64,000 bases of DNA. It comes from Woeseiaceae bacterium (GTDB lineage: Bacteria > Pseudomonadota > Gammaproteobacteria > Steroidobacterales > Woeseiaceae). The position numbers and the translations under genes were made by a program. The stretch spans positions 103,925-167,924 of the forward strand of contig JAJFKV010000028.1 of the NCBI GenBank assembly GCA_021773055.1, given 5' to 3'. Positions within the stretch are counted from its first letter, which is position 1, and each line of letters begins with the position of its first letter. Below, one piece after another: positions 8,324 through 16,927 of the stretch. The notes under the pieces were generated by a model that saw only the letters and a program-made list of their open reading frames with translations, searched no databases and had not been told where the DNA came from.

Positions 8324-9214
8324 CTAGTCTTCCGGATCCAAGTGTTGTGAGAAAAACTTCGTCGACCGTTCCCAGGACAATTTCGCCGCTGCCTGATCGA
8401 AGCGGGGCGTGGTATCGTTATGGAAACCATGATCGGCGTCAGCGTATTCAAAATTGATATAGCTGGTATCAGATGCCTGCAACCCGGTTTCAAATTCAGG
8501 CCAACTGGCGTTCACGCGTTCATCGAGCTCGCCGTGATGCAACATCAACGGAGCCTTGATCAGGGCCGCTTCAGCCGGCTCTGGATGCCGCCCGTAATAC
8601 GCTACGGCTGCAGCCAGCGTTGGTATTCGAATGGCCAGGCGCATCGACATTTCGCCGCCAAAACAAAACCCAACCGAACCAACCTTGCCCGTGCAGTCCG
8701 GGTGTTTGCTAACGAAATCCACCGCCGCCACGAAATCCTCGATCATTTCATTGCGATCACGTTGGCGTTGCAGCGTCCGACCATCGTCGTCATTGCCCGG
8801 GTATCCACCCAACGGCGTCAGCGCATCCGGCGCGAACGCGATGAAACCGGCGACTGCCAACCGTCGTGCAACATCCTCGATATACGGATTCAAGCCGCGA
8901 TTTTCGTGGATGACGACCACAGCGGGCAATCTGTGCTGAATAACCGACGGTCTGGCGTAGTAGCCACGCATGACTCCAGCGCCTTTGGGTGAGGCATATT
9001 TCTTGTAACTCACGCTGATCGATTTATCGTCGGGATCAACCTCAGCGGCGCGCGAGTAGTCGGGACTGAGACTCGCCAGGATCGCGGCAGCGGCCGTCGC
9101 GGAGGCCGTGATCTTCGCTGTGCCGTCCAGAAACTGCCGCCGGCTGATCTGGCCGTGGACGTAACCATCAAATAGTCGCATGACGCGACGGTCATGTTTT
9201 TCGTTACTAGCCAC
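8324..9214 (-). CDS. Tat-exported dienelactone hydrolase family protein
   Basis: An alpha/beta hydrolase of the dienelactone hydrolase family (about 296 residues). The triad is Cys in GFCFGGEM, Asp in GELDERV and His in DADHGFH. The N-terminus carries a twin-arginine motif, SRRQFLDG, followed by an alanine-rich hydrophobic stretch, so export folded through Tat is likely. GTG at 9214 overlaps the end of the CBS gene by 8 bp; ATG at 9181 is an alternative that keeps the Tat motif. The longer in-frame extension to 9316 lies inside the CBS gene and is rejected. Substrate unknown; many relatives act on lactones or esters. Confidence 0.85.
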   Translation of the reverse strand: MASNEKHDRRVMRLFDGYVHGQISRRQFLDGTAKITASATAAAAILASLSPDYSRAAEVDPDDKSISVSYKKYASPKGAGVMRGYYARPSVIQHRLPAVVVIHENRGLNPYIEDVARRLAVAGFIAFAPDALTPLGGYPGNDDDGRTLQRQRDRNEMIEDFVAAVDFVSKHPDCTGKVGSVGFCFGGEMSMRLAIRIPTLAAAVAYYGRHPEPAEAALIKAPLMLHHGELDERVNASWPEFETGLQASDTSYINFEYADADHGFHNDTTPRFDQAAAKLSWERSTKFFSQHLDPED

Positions 9215-9635
9215 TGATGTAGTGTTCGAGCTGCTGAATTTCCTCTTGCTGGTCGGAAATAATCGCCTGCACGAGATCGCCAATTGAAAGCACTCCGACG
9301 ACTGTTCCATCATCAATAACTGGAAGATGGCGAATCTTGCGTTTGTTCATGAGGGCCATACAATCATTGACCGATTCCTGGCTGGTTGCCGAGCAAACGT
9401 CGGTGGTCATGATCTCGCCCACTGCGGTTGTTTCAGACGAGCGACCTTTGATGATGACTTTTCGTGCGTAATCGCGCTCGGTCATGATGCCCTGGAGTTC
9501 GTCGCCCTGCATGATCAGAAGTGAGCCAATTGTTTTTTCCGCCATAAGCTTAATGGCGTCCAAGACCGATGTCTCAGCCGTAACAGATATGATATTCCGG
9601 CCTTTTGAGTCGAGCAGATGTTGTACTAATTTCAT
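9207..9635 (-). CDS. CBS-domain pair protein
   Basis: A 142-residue protein made of two CBS domains: residues 8-60 (TAETSVLDAIKLMAEKTIGSLLIM) and 72-128 (VCSATSQESVNDCMALMNKRKIRHLPVIDD). Such small stand-alone pairs usually bind adenine nucleotides and act as energy sensors on partner proteins; the partner here is unknown. The Shine-Dalgarno GGGAGG lies five bases before the ATG. It overlaps the start of the downstream hydrolase. Confidence 0.9.
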   Translation of the reverse strand: MKLVQHLLDSKGRNIISVTAETSVLDAIKLMAEKTIGSLLIMQGDELQGIMTERDYARKVIIKGRSSETTAVGEIMTTDVCSATSQESVNDCMALMNKRKIRHLPVIDDGTVVGVLSIGDLVQAIISDQQEEIQQLEHYISG

Positions 9636-9653
9636 GCTGCCTCCCTTTAATAT

Positions 9654-9672
9654 GCGCCCGAGTCGCGGGCGC
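9654..9672. other. intergenic hairpin between the repeat protein and CBS genes
   Basis: Perfect 7-bp arms GCGCCCG and CGGGCGC separated by five bases. Read on the plus strand it is followed by TTTT. On the minus strand, the direction of both flanking genes, it is followed by ATATT and then the CBS Shine-Dalgarno. It may attenuate readthrough or stabilise an mRNA end rather than act as a full terminator. Confidence 0.45.
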
Positions 9673-9704
9673 TTTTATGAGGAGATACTAGCATTTATGA
9701 AGCA

Positions 9705-10415
9705 TCAGGTATCCGCGTCAACGACTCCGCGAATTTCAGCGTACTTCAGGCTGCCGCTGCCGTCGTCGACGATGACCAGGTCACCGTCGATATCCGTCAC
9801 GTCAATGCTGCCGGAACCGTCGTCAACAGTTACAGATCCCGCGACGTGCTTGACGCTGATGCTGCCGGAACCATCAACAATTGAAACATCGCCCGCGGCG
9901 TTAACGATATCGATGGAACCGGAACCATCATCGATTACCACATGAGCAACATTGCTGATGTCGATCGAACCCGATCCATCGTCGATGCTCACGTCGCCGG
10001 CAACATCAACAACATCGATTGATCCGGAACCATCGTCAATATTTACCGCCATACCACGCGGAACATTAACTTCAAGAGCGATATACGGGCTGGAGCCGAA
10101 TGATATCAAGCCAGACTCAAACCAAGCATCAAGTTCAGCGTCGCCGCCACTCTTCTCCAACGATAACCTGATTCTCTTTTCGATCACTTTAATGGCATCG
10201 TCCTTATCTTCATCAGGTACCACTATCGTTGCCTTGACAGTAATCCTGTCCAGACCCTCAACACCGGTTACATCCATGCTGCCTGCTCCAGCATTGATCT
10301 TGAGCTCAGAAATGCCGTCGGCGGACAAATCGAGATCGCGTACTTCTTCATAATCTGTCCAGCCCGCATGAGCCAGACTCGCGGCAAACATCGCCATTAC
10401 TATGAAACTGCGCAT
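9705..10415 (-). CDS. exported DUF4097-like beta-repeat protein
   Basis: A 236-residue protein with a short signal peptide (MRSFIVMAMFAASLAHA). Residues 20-115 form a non-repeated region. From about residue 122 there are six consecutive repeats of about 15-20 residues built on DDGSGSID (variants VDGSGSIS, DDGSGSLK), separated by VVDVAGDVSI-like strands. This pattern predicts a right-handed beta-solenoid, as in DUF4097/DUF2807 auto-adhesin proteins. Location is periplasm or outer surface; function unknown. AAGGGG lies six bases before the ATG. The repeats are conserved at DNA level, so the array could vary in copy number. Confidence 0.8.
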   Translation of the reverse strand: MRSFIVMAMFAASLAHAGWTDYEEVRDLDLSADGISELKINAGAGSMDVTGVEGLDRITVKATIVVPDEDKDDAIKVIEKRIRLSLEKSGGDAELDAWFESGLISFGSSPYIALEVNVPRGMAVNIDDGSGSIDVVDVAGDVSIDDGSGSIDISNVAHVVIDDGSGSIDIVNAAGDVSIVDGSGSISVKHVAGSVTVDDGSGSIDVTDIDGDLVIVDDGSGSLKYAEIRGVVDADT

Positions 10416-10507
10416 AAGAATCCCCTTACCTGATGATTATTCGTGTCTTTGATAACAGTTAGACGCTCGTCGCGCCGATATGGTTGCAATCTCAACCTAT
10501 CGAATAA

Positions 10508-11872
10508 TTACTGGTTGGTCTGGACGACATGGCGTTCCAGACGTGCTTTGAGTTCGGTCGCTGGAATCCAGCGGCCTCGCAGCATGACGCCATGGATTCG
10601 CTCGCTGTTACGAACGTTCTCCAGTGGATTGGCGTCCAGCAATATCAAATCCGCATCTTTGCCTGTGGCGATAGTTCCGCCGTTAGACCCGAGAAAGGTC
10701 GCGACGGCAACCGTGCCGATACGCAGCGCCTCAAAAGGAGTAAGTCCTGCCGCAACCAGGGCGTCAAGCTCGCGGTGAGTCGAGAACCCCGGAACGTTGA
10801 ATGTCTGGGGTGCATCAGAGCCAAGTAGCAAACCAGCCCCCGCCTTATGCAGTTCCAGTATCAATCGCCGGCGCAAGTCGATGGCAAGCGCCGCAACTTC
10901 TGGATTGAGCCCGCGCTCATTTGACTGTGCTTCTTTTTCTGCGAGCCAGCGCTGCACGGTGGCCGCTGAAATGAAACGCATTTCCGGTCGCCTTTCCAGC
11001 TCAGCCAAAGGCGTATCATCGATCAACTGCTCAATCAGTACTTCTGTCGGCACATTCCATGTCCCTGCTGCGACGGTTGCAGCAACTATCCCGGGGATCT
11101 CGTTAGCATCCAGAGCTCCTGCCAGCATAACGTCGAAAAATCCACCGAAGCCGCCGGAACCAGAATTGCCGGCCGGCAACAACGCGGCAAAATAGCCGTC
11201 GAGATGATCAATCGTCGTCATCTTGTATTGCAAAGCCTGGCGGACACCTGCGGAAGCTGGCACATGACCGGCGAACGGCATGCCAATCTCGTTCGCTGTT
11301 TTGGCCAGAGCCGAGAACTCATCACCGCTGAGACCCGGGTGAATTTTGACGAAATCATATCCGGCCGCCTGTTGCTCGCGTACCTGACGGGACGCATCTG
11401 CCGCTCCCGATACAGAGCGCCCATTTAGCGAGGGGCCGGATGTAACCAGGCGAGGACCGAATACCGCACCGCTTTCGAACTGTTCCCGCAATTTCAGGTG
11501 GCTGGCTCGACCCAGCATGCCGCGAATCGTCGTAATCCCATTGGCGACAAACAATGTCGACATCCGATCGACCCGGTCTGGGTCCGTACTGGTCACGTGC
11601 GCGTGCATTTCAGCAAGTCCAGGCATCAGATACCGATCAGTGCCGTCCACAACGGTTGAGCCTTTCGGCACCGGTACAGAATCGACATGACCTATTTGTG
11701 CGATTTTGTCGTCCACCACAACAACCGTTTGCTGGCCTAGTACGACTTCACTTGCCATTGGCACCACGTTGACGTTAACGATTACAGTCGTGTCGGCAAT
11801 GGCGGCACTCGCGATGACCATCCCAATAACAGGCAGCGCAATTTTACTCAGTTCTATTTTCATCATATGCAT
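10508..11872 (-). CDS. exported metal-dependent amidohydrolase
   Basis: About 454 residues. The start at 11872 is chosen because it gives a signal peptide (KIALPVIGMVIASAAIADT) and lies after the upstream gene; a 56-residue N-terminal extension would run into that gene. Amidohydrolase metal ligands are visible: HAH in LAEMHAHVTS, a histidine in GHVPASAGVRQAL, DH in TTIDHLDGYF and the late Asp in LLLGSDAPQTFN. The C-terminal IATGKDADLILLDANPLENV is the usual family ending. Relatives include imidazolonepropionase-like and Xaa-Pro-type peptidases; substrate unknown, acting outside the cytoplasm. Confidence 0.87.
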   Translation of the reverse strand: MHMMKIELSKIALPVIGMVIASAAIADTTVIVNVNVVPMASEVVLGQQTVVVVDDKIAQIGHVDSVPVPKGSTVVDGTDRYLMPGLAEMHAHVTSTDPDRVDRMSTLFVANGITTIRGMLGRASHLKLREQFESGAVFGPRLVTSGPSLNGRSVSGAADASRQVREQQAAGYDFVKIHPGLSGDEFSALAKTANEIGMPFAGHVPASAGVRQALQYKMTTIDHLDGYFAALLPAGNSGSGGFGGFFDVMLAGALDANEIPGIVAATVAAGTWNVPTEVLIEQLIDDTPLAELERRPEMRFISAATVQRWLAEKEAQSNERGLNPEVAALAIDLRRRLILELHKAGAGLLLGSDAPQTFNVPGFSTHRELDALVAAGLTPFEALRIGTVAVATFLGSNGGTIATGKDADLILLDANPLENVRNSERIHGVMLRGRWIPATELKARLERHVVQTNQ

Positions 11873-11921
11873 CTTAGAGCCAATTTCTTGTTTGCGGTTC
11901 CCGGAAAGACGGATTCGCGGT

Positions 11922-12896
11922 TCAGGTGCCGCCCAACACTCTCGCCAGTTTGTCCTCGGAAATGTTGCCGCCGCAAACGATGACGACGACATTTTGCCCG
12001 CCAATTTTATCTTCACTGGCCAGTAAACCGGCAACCGCAACTCCGGCCGCCCCTTCGATCACGTGCTGTTCACGATCCATGTAAAGGCGCATCGCGGCTG
12101 CAATTTGTGATTCATCGACGACCACGAATTCGTCGACAACAGCCTGATTCAACGGCAAGGTAATAGCATCCGCTTCTATGCCACCGGCCGTACCATCGGA
12201 CAAGGTTGGGTCGCTGGGTATATCGAGAATTTCTCCCGCCTCGACGGAACGCGCCATTACGGCTGATGCCTGTGGCTGGCAGCCATAAACTTCGATAATC
12301 GGATTGTGCGCCTTAAGAACACTGCCCACGCCGCCGATCAGTCCGCCACCGCCGACGGCGACAAACACCGCGTTTGTGTCGGGAAGCTGTTCAAGGATTT
12401 CGATACCGCAGGTTCCCTGCCCGGCGATGACCTGCTCATCGTTGTAAGGGGAGAGATACAACATGCCGTTACTATCAGCGTATTCTCTTGCATGCTGTTC
12501 TGTGTCCAGACCGTCCGTGCCGAAAAACCGCACGTCCCCACCGTAGGCTCTTATCTTGTCAGTCTTCACATCAGACGTCTGTTCTGGCACAAATATCACA
12601 CCGGTCGTACCGAGCTTTTGCATCGCGCAGGCAACCGCTGCACCGTGATTGCCACTTGAGGCCGCAACGCAGCCCTTGCTGCGCTGTTCTTCGCTCAATG
12701 TCATCAGGCGATTGCTTGCGCCGCGCAACTTGAATGACCCGGTTGTCTGCTTATTTTCGAGCTTGAAAAATACATTCGCGCCAAGCGAGTTGCTAAAAGT
12801 CTCAGACCGAATCAGGTCGGTACGAACTACATGCCCACTTATGCGCGCGGCAGCTCGAGCAGCGGCTAGCGCCGTTTGTTGGATGATCTCGCTCAT
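11922..12896 (-). CDS. PLP-dependent threonine/serine dehydratase family protein
   Basis: About 324 residues, fold type II PLP enzyme. The PLP lysine is in TGSFKLRGASNRL, the substrate loop is ASSGNHGAAVA and the phosphate-binding loop is VAVGGGGLIGGVG. It lacks the C-terminal ACT-like regulatory domains seen in the IlvA at 37726, so it is a catabolic-type dehydratase or serine racemase relative. ATG 12896 is used; GTG two codons earlier is possible. No convincing Shine-Dalgarno for either. It sits 49 bp upstream of the amidohydrolase and may be co-transcribed with it. Confidence 0.88.
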   Translation of the reverse strand: MSEIIQQTALAAARAAARISGHVVRTDLIRSETFSNSLGANVFFKLENKQTTGSFKLRGASNRLMTLSEEQRSKGCVAASSGNHGAAVACAMQKLGTTGVIFVPEQTSDVKTDKIRAYGGDVRFFGTDGLDTEQHAREYADSNGMLYLSPYNDEQVIAGQGTCGIEILEQLPDTNAVFVAVGGGGLIGGVGSVLKAHNPIIEVYGCQPQASAVMARSVEAGEILDIPSDPTLSDGTAGGIEADAITLPLNQAVVDEFVVVDESQIAAAMRLYMDREQHVIEGAAGVAVAGLLASEDKIGGQNVVVIVCGGNISEDKLARVLGGT

Positions 12897-12902
12897 GTTC
12901 AC

Positions 12903-13090
12903 AGTAGGGTGTCAGAAACCAATTACAGCGGCCGATTTTACAATAAATATATTAGTTTTTGTTTGCATTGCATCGCAGCGGCTGCCTGTGCAACGATGGC
13001 CGTTCAATTGAAAATGGCACAGCTGCTGAAAAGCAGTGTCGCAAAGCCACCGGTCTACGGGCAACCACCTAAGATAGCGGAGTTACCAAT
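12903..13090. other. divergent intergenic region
   Basis: 188 bp between the divergent dehydratase and FAD oxidase genes. It must hold both promoters, but I see no unambiguous -35/-10 pair, operator or RNA structure. An AT-rich patch (AATAAATATATTAG) lies near 12941-12955. Confidence 0.3.
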
Positions 13091-14443
13091 ATGAAGTCAC
13101 AAGGATTTCGTGACACGGGCATGATAGTTCGTCGCCCTGCGCGCCCCGGTGCATTAGCGCCAACCAACCTCGCCAAGCTCATGCGTTGCCTCGATGGCAG
13201 TCAAAACATTGCTTTACCTGTTCGTCCGCGAGGCGCCGGCTCATCGGCAACCGACTGCAACGTCGCCACGGCCGGAACCACGATCGACATGTCCGGTCTC
13301 GACCGAATAACTCACATCGATACTCACAATCAGACAGTCACCGCAGAAGCCGGTGTCCGTATCGGCGAACTGATCGCGGCGCTGGCTGAAGACGGTCTGG
13401 AACTGATCGGCAATTTCGACCAAACCGAACGCACGCTCGGTGGTGCTATCGCGGCACCCTGTATGGGTCCGGGCATCGGTGGCCATGCGTCGATGCTTTC
13501 CACCCAGGTTGTTGGGCTTAAGTCAGTTACGCCGAGCGGCAGGATGATGAAAGTATCGAATACACAGCGACATTTGCTGAGCGCATTTCGCCTGAGCTAC
13601 GGCATGCTGGGGCTTATTTACGAGGTGACACTGCGCGTACGACCTATCACAACCTTTACCGCCAGCCATCGCAGCATGGATATCGATACGTTTGCACACG
13701 TTTCAGATCGGCTCGCGAGCGGCAATGTCGGTCTCAAATTTTATCTGATGCCATATCGGAATCATGTATACCTTGATTTACGCCACTACGATTCGAACAG
13801 CGGCAACGCTTACAGCGCCCCATGGAAAATCAAGGACTGGGGCGAAAGCACCGTGTTGCCAAATGTATTCAAATCTCTCAATCGAGTGATGCCGATTCCA
13901 TCTGTCCGCTACCAATTGATGGACACGCTATCGGCGACAACGCATGGCCTTGTCAATTCGAAGCTCGTAAGGAACGGCAACAACGTCACGGCTGGTGGGC
14001 GACACCGCCGCAGAAAGCCGAGTAACCTGTTGTACTCCACGTGGTGCTTTCCGGCCTCCGACTTTTCAGTGGTCGTTAAAGCCTACGCAAGATTCTGCCG
14101 AGAGACCTTCGCTCATACCGCTTATCGTTGTGATTTGCCGGCTGTGGGCTATCGAGTCGCGCGGGATAACTCTGCGCTGTTGTCGCCGTCGTTTGACGAG
14201 GCGCTGATTGCCCTGCAAACAACCTCGACGCAAAAACGTGGTTGGGATGATTTCGTGCTCGATCTGTCTGAATTCGCGGAGAACTGGGGTGGCACGCCTT
14301 TATTCAATCAGACTTTGTCGACTCGCGACGCCTACGTGGCACAAACCTATGGCGGTCGGATGGAGTTTTTTAAGAAAATCCGACGCCAGCTCGATCCGGA
14401 CAATCGCCTCCTTAACCCCTATCTCGCCCGTTATTTTCAGTAG
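13091..14443 (+). CDS. FAD-binding oxidase, aldonolactone-oxidase-like
   Basis: A 450-residue flavoprotein of the PCMH/FAD_binding_4 type. The FAD region includes LPVRPRGAGSSATDCN, GTTIDMSGLDRI, TLGGAIAAPCMGPGIGGHASM and a GMLGLIYEVTLRVRP strand. The C-terminal half, ending DPDNRLLNPYLARYF, resembles D-arabinono-1,4-lactone/L-gulonolactone oxidases. The RGAGSS position lacks the histidine that carries FAD covalently in several of those enzymes, so FAD may be non-covalent. Substrate unknown. Monocistronic between a divergent gene and the RND operon. Confidence 0.8.
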   Translation: MKSQGFRDTGMIVRRPARPGALAPTNLAKLMRCLDGSQNIALPVRPRGAGSSATDCNVATAGTTIDMSGLDRITHIDTHNQTVTAEAGVRIGELIAALAEDGLELIGNFDQTERTLGGAIAAPCMGPGIGGHASMLSTQVVGLKSVTPSGRMMKVSNTQRHLLSAFRLSYGMLGLIYEVTLRVRPITTFTASHRSMDIDTFAHVSDRLASGNVGLKFYLMPYRNHVYLDLRHYDSNSGNAYSAPWKIKDWGESTVLPNVFKSLNRVMPIPSVRYQLMDTLSATTHGLVNSKLVRNGNNVTAGGRHRRRKPSNLLYSTWCFPASDFSVVVKAYARFCRETFAHTAYRCDLPAVGYRVARDNSALLSPSFDEALIALQTTSTQKRGWDDFVLDLSEFAENWGGTPLFNQTLSTRDAYVAQTYGGRMEFFKKIRRQLDPDNRLLNPYLARYFQ

Positions 14444-14454
14444 CTGCCCCATAT

Positions 14455-14473
14455 TCGCGTGATATTCACGCGA
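14455..14473. promoter_or_regulatory. inverted repeat after the FAD oxidase gene
   Basis: Perfect 8-bp arms TCGCGTGA and TCACGCGA with a 3-base centre, 11 bp after the oxidase stop codon. A short TTTG follows, so it could be a weak terminator, or an operator belonging to the RND operon 212 bp downstream. Confidence 0.4.
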
Positions 14474-14620
14474 TTTGTCGGAACCACCGGCAATAAAATC
14501 AATCCAAATTCGAGTCTCGTGCATCTAATACTTGAGTGACCACGTTGGTTACTCGAAGTAAATATCTAACTCGTTGATTTTTAATCTAATTGAATGGAAA
14601 GCATCAAATTGTGAAGTCAA

Positions 14621-14663
14621 TTGTTGCGTTATACCGAGCTAGTGTTATACTTCACTACAACAC
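14621..14663 (+). promoter_or_regulatory. RND operon promoter overlapped by a palindromic operator
   Basis: A possible promoter has -35 TTGTTG (14621-14626), an 18-bp spacer and -10 TTATAC (14645-14650). A near-palindrome covers the -10: left arm GTGTTATAC (14642-14650), centre TTCA, right arm CTACAACAC (14655-14663). It matches the palindrome at 61162-61183 in 18 of 22 positions. A further inverted repeat, GTGAAGT (14611) with ACTTCAC (14649), brackets the same promoter, and GTTATAC occurs twice as a direct repeat (14628 and 14644). A repressor site is the simplest reading. Confidence 0.55.
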
Positions 14664-14684
14664 CAATCAGGTAAGCAGTAAGCC

Positions 14685-15770
14685 ATGAAGACTTTGAACC
14701 CTATTCCAGCCGCAATTTTCGCCGTTTCGCTGACCAGCGCTGCCCTGCTCTCAGGCTGCGGTGTGGGCGAGGCCAGTGTTGCCGAAACAGACGTCATCGC
14801 AGCTGCTACGCCGGTACCGGTTGAAACAGCGACACCATTTCGTTCGGATATCTACGCAACCTACGCCGCAAGTGCCTCTATAACGTCAGATGCGGATGCG
14901 CCGGTTATTGCTCGGGTCGCGGGCGAAGTCGTCGAACTGCTTGCAGAGGAAGGCGATCGCGTCGAGGCAGGCCAGATACTGGCGCGCCTCGACGGTGAGC
15001 GCCTGAGGCTTGAGATGTTGTCTGCGAAGGCGAACCTTGAGCGTGCCAAGAAAGAATACAAGCGCAATACCGATTTGCATGCGCGAGGCCTCATCAGCTC
15101 TTCACATTTTGATGGGCTGCAGTTCGACCTCGAAGCACTGAAGGCGAGCTACGATCTCAAGCGCCTCAATTATGGTTACTCAGAAGTTCGCGCAACGATT
15201 TCAGGCGTGGTGTCTTCCCGTGAAATAAAATCCGGCGAAAACCTGAGCGTCGGTCAGACCGCGTATCGAATCACAGAAACCAAGGAATTGGTCGCATATC
15301 TGCATATCCCACAAGCGGAACTGGGTAAGTTCAGCGCCGGTCATACTGCGACCGTTATAGTCGCGTCCATGCCAAACAGCGAGTTTGAAGCGGATATTGT
15401 GCGCATTAGTCCAACAATTGATGCGCGCAATGGTACCTTCCGTGCGACGGCCATCATCGATAACAAGGGTGGCAACCTGGCCCCCGGCATGTTCGGCCGA
15501 TTTACAGTGGCCTACGAAAAACATGAGAACGCACTCGTAATTCCAGCTAACGCCTTGCTCGATGAAGATGAAGAAACAAGCGTTTATGTCGTGCAAGATG
15601 ACGAAGTTGTTCGCCGTCCGGTCGAAGTCGGTATTGAAGAAAACGGGCGTGTCGAGGTTCTCGACGGCTTGTTGGACAACGATCAAATCGTCGTAGTCGG
15701 GCATTCCGGCCTGCGTGACGGTAGCAAGGTGCTGGCCAGCGTAACCGATTTAGGCCGATTCACAGGCTGA
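14685..15770 (+). CDS. RND efflux periplasmic adaptor subunit, lipoprotein (first of two)
   Basis: A 361-residue membrane-fusion protein. A lipoprotein signal peptide ends in the lipobox LLSGC (Cys about residue 25). Domain order is typical: lipoyl half (VARVAGEVVELLAEEGDRVEAGQ), alpha-helical hairpin (KANLERAKKEYKRNTDLHARGLISSSHFD), second lipoyl half (ATISGVVSSREIKSGENLSVGQ), beta-barrel and membrane-proximal domain. It links an inner-membrane RND pump to an outer-membrane channel. The next gene encodes a second adaptor of the same type. Start ATG at 14685, downstream of the operator at 14642. Confidence 0.93.
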   Translation: MKTLNPIPAAIFAVSLTSAALLSGCGVGEASVAETDVIAAATPVPVETATPFRSDIYATYAASASITSDADAPVIARVAGEVVELLAEEGDRVEAGQILARLDGERLRLEMLSAKANLERAKKEYKRNTDLHARGLISSSHFDGLQFDLEALKASYDLKRLNYGYSEVRATISGVVSSREIKSGENLSVGQTAYRITETKELVAYLHIPQAELGKFSAGHTATVIVASMPNSEFEADIVRISPTIDARNGTFRATAIIDNKGGNLAPGMFGRFTVAYEKHENALVIPANALLDEDEETSVYVVQDDEVVRRPVEVGIEENGRVEVLDGLLDNDQIVVVGHSGLRDGSKVLASVTDLGRFTG

Positions 15771-15835
15771 TCTAATTCCTGCCGTGGTCTTCATAAGAAA
15801 ACGACCACAGCAGCAGGAGCATAAGGGGATTCCAA

Positions 15836-16927
15836 ATGAAGCTATTTCGCGTTAGCTCGACCGCGTTCGCGTGTGTTTTGCTATTGAGCGCCTGTCAGCA
15901 AGGCGAATCAGTTGAAGAAGAACAGCCCGATGAGGATGAGACCCCCCCGGTACCTGTAGAAGTCAGCACACCCATCCGTGGCGACATCTTCGCAACCTAC
16001 AGCGGAACCGCACCCATTGAGGCGCTTGCCGAGGCGGATGTAATCGCCAAAGTAGACGGTGAGGTTCGTGAGTTGCATGTTGAAGAAGGCGACATGGTCA
16101 GCAAGAACCAGATCCTGGCAACACTTGATGGCGATCGACTGCGTCTGGAATTGAGCGAATCACAAGCCCGACTTAGAAAAATGCAGCGCGATTTTGAGCG
16201 CAACAAGGAATTGCAGGACAAAGGGCTGATCAGCGAGGGCGACTTCGAAAAAATTCAATACGATATGGAAGCGCTGGAAGCATCTTACAATCTCGCCAGC
16301 CTGGAGCTCGACTACACACAGATTCGAGCTCCCATCGCCGGAGTTATTTCGGAACGCTATCTGAAACTCGGCAATACCATTAATACAGGCGACCCGGTTT
16401 TCAGGGTTACCAGTTTTGATCCCTTAGTCGCATACCTGTTCGTACCCGAGCGAGAATTTCGTCAGATTACCGCGGGACAACCCGTACAAATCAGCATCGA
16501 TGCACTCGCCGGAGCACCTGTTAGTGCAACTGTTACTCGCATCAGCCCGATCGTGGACCCGGAAACCGGTACCTTTAAGATTACGATCGAAATGCGCGGC
16601 GTCGAAGAGCGCGTCAAACCGGGGATGTTTGGCCGTATGAGCATCGTCTACGACAAACATGAGAATGTAATACAGGTTCCACGTAGCGCGATCATCGAAC
16701 GCGCAGGTGAATCCTTCGTTTTCGTTGTTGAAGATGGAGTCGGCATACGCAAACTGGTAGAGACGGGTTTCGACAACAACGGAATGGTCGAAATAAGCTC
16801 CGGACTCACCGACGGTGAGAACGTCATCATCGTTGGCCATGTCGGACTCAAAAATGAAGCGAAAGTTGTCGACATCAACGCCCCGGTTGAGGACACCGAA
16901 AACGCGCCGGATGAGGACACCGAATAA
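15836..16927 (+). CDS. RND efflux periplasmic adaptor subunit, lipoprotein (second of two)
   Basis: A 363-residue paralogue of the preceding adaptor. The lipobox LLSAC is followed by an acidic linker (EEEQPDEDETPP). Lipoyl halves are seen in AKVDGEVRELHVEEGDMVSKNQ and APIAGVISERYLKLGNTINTGD, flanking the hairpin QARLRKMQRDFERNKELQDKGL. Unlike the first adaptor it has an acidic C-terminal tail (EDTENAPDEDTE). An AGGGGAT Shine-Dalgarno precedes the ATG. Its stop overlaps the pump ATG by one base (TAATG). Confidence 0.93.
   Translation: MKLFRVSSTAFACVLLLSACQQGESVEEEQPDEDETPPVPVEVSTPIRGDIFATYSGTAPIEALAEADVIAKVDGEVRELHVEEGDMVSKNQILATLDGDRLRLELSESQARLRKMQRDFERNKELQDKGLISEGDFEKIQYDMEALEASYNLASLELDYTQIRAPIAGVISERYLKLGNTINTGDPVFRVTSFDPLVAYLFVPEREFRQITAGQPVQISIDALAGAPVSATVTRISPIVDPETGTFKITIEMRGVEERVKPGMFGRMSIVYDKHENVIQVPRSAIIERAGESFVFVVEDGVGIRKLVETGFDNNGMVEISSGLTDGENVIIVGHVGLKNEAKVVDINAPVEDTENAPDEDTE

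Noticed and set aside
9760..10060. Regular spaced DNA repeats resembling a CRISPR or tandem repeat array
   Set aside because: The periodicity is fully explained by in-frame DDGSGSID protein repeats in one open reading frame; there are no unique spacers.
11873..12040. 56-residue N-terminal extension of the exported amidohydrolase
   Set aside because: It overlaps the upstream dehydratase gene and would hide the signal peptide that begins at 11872.
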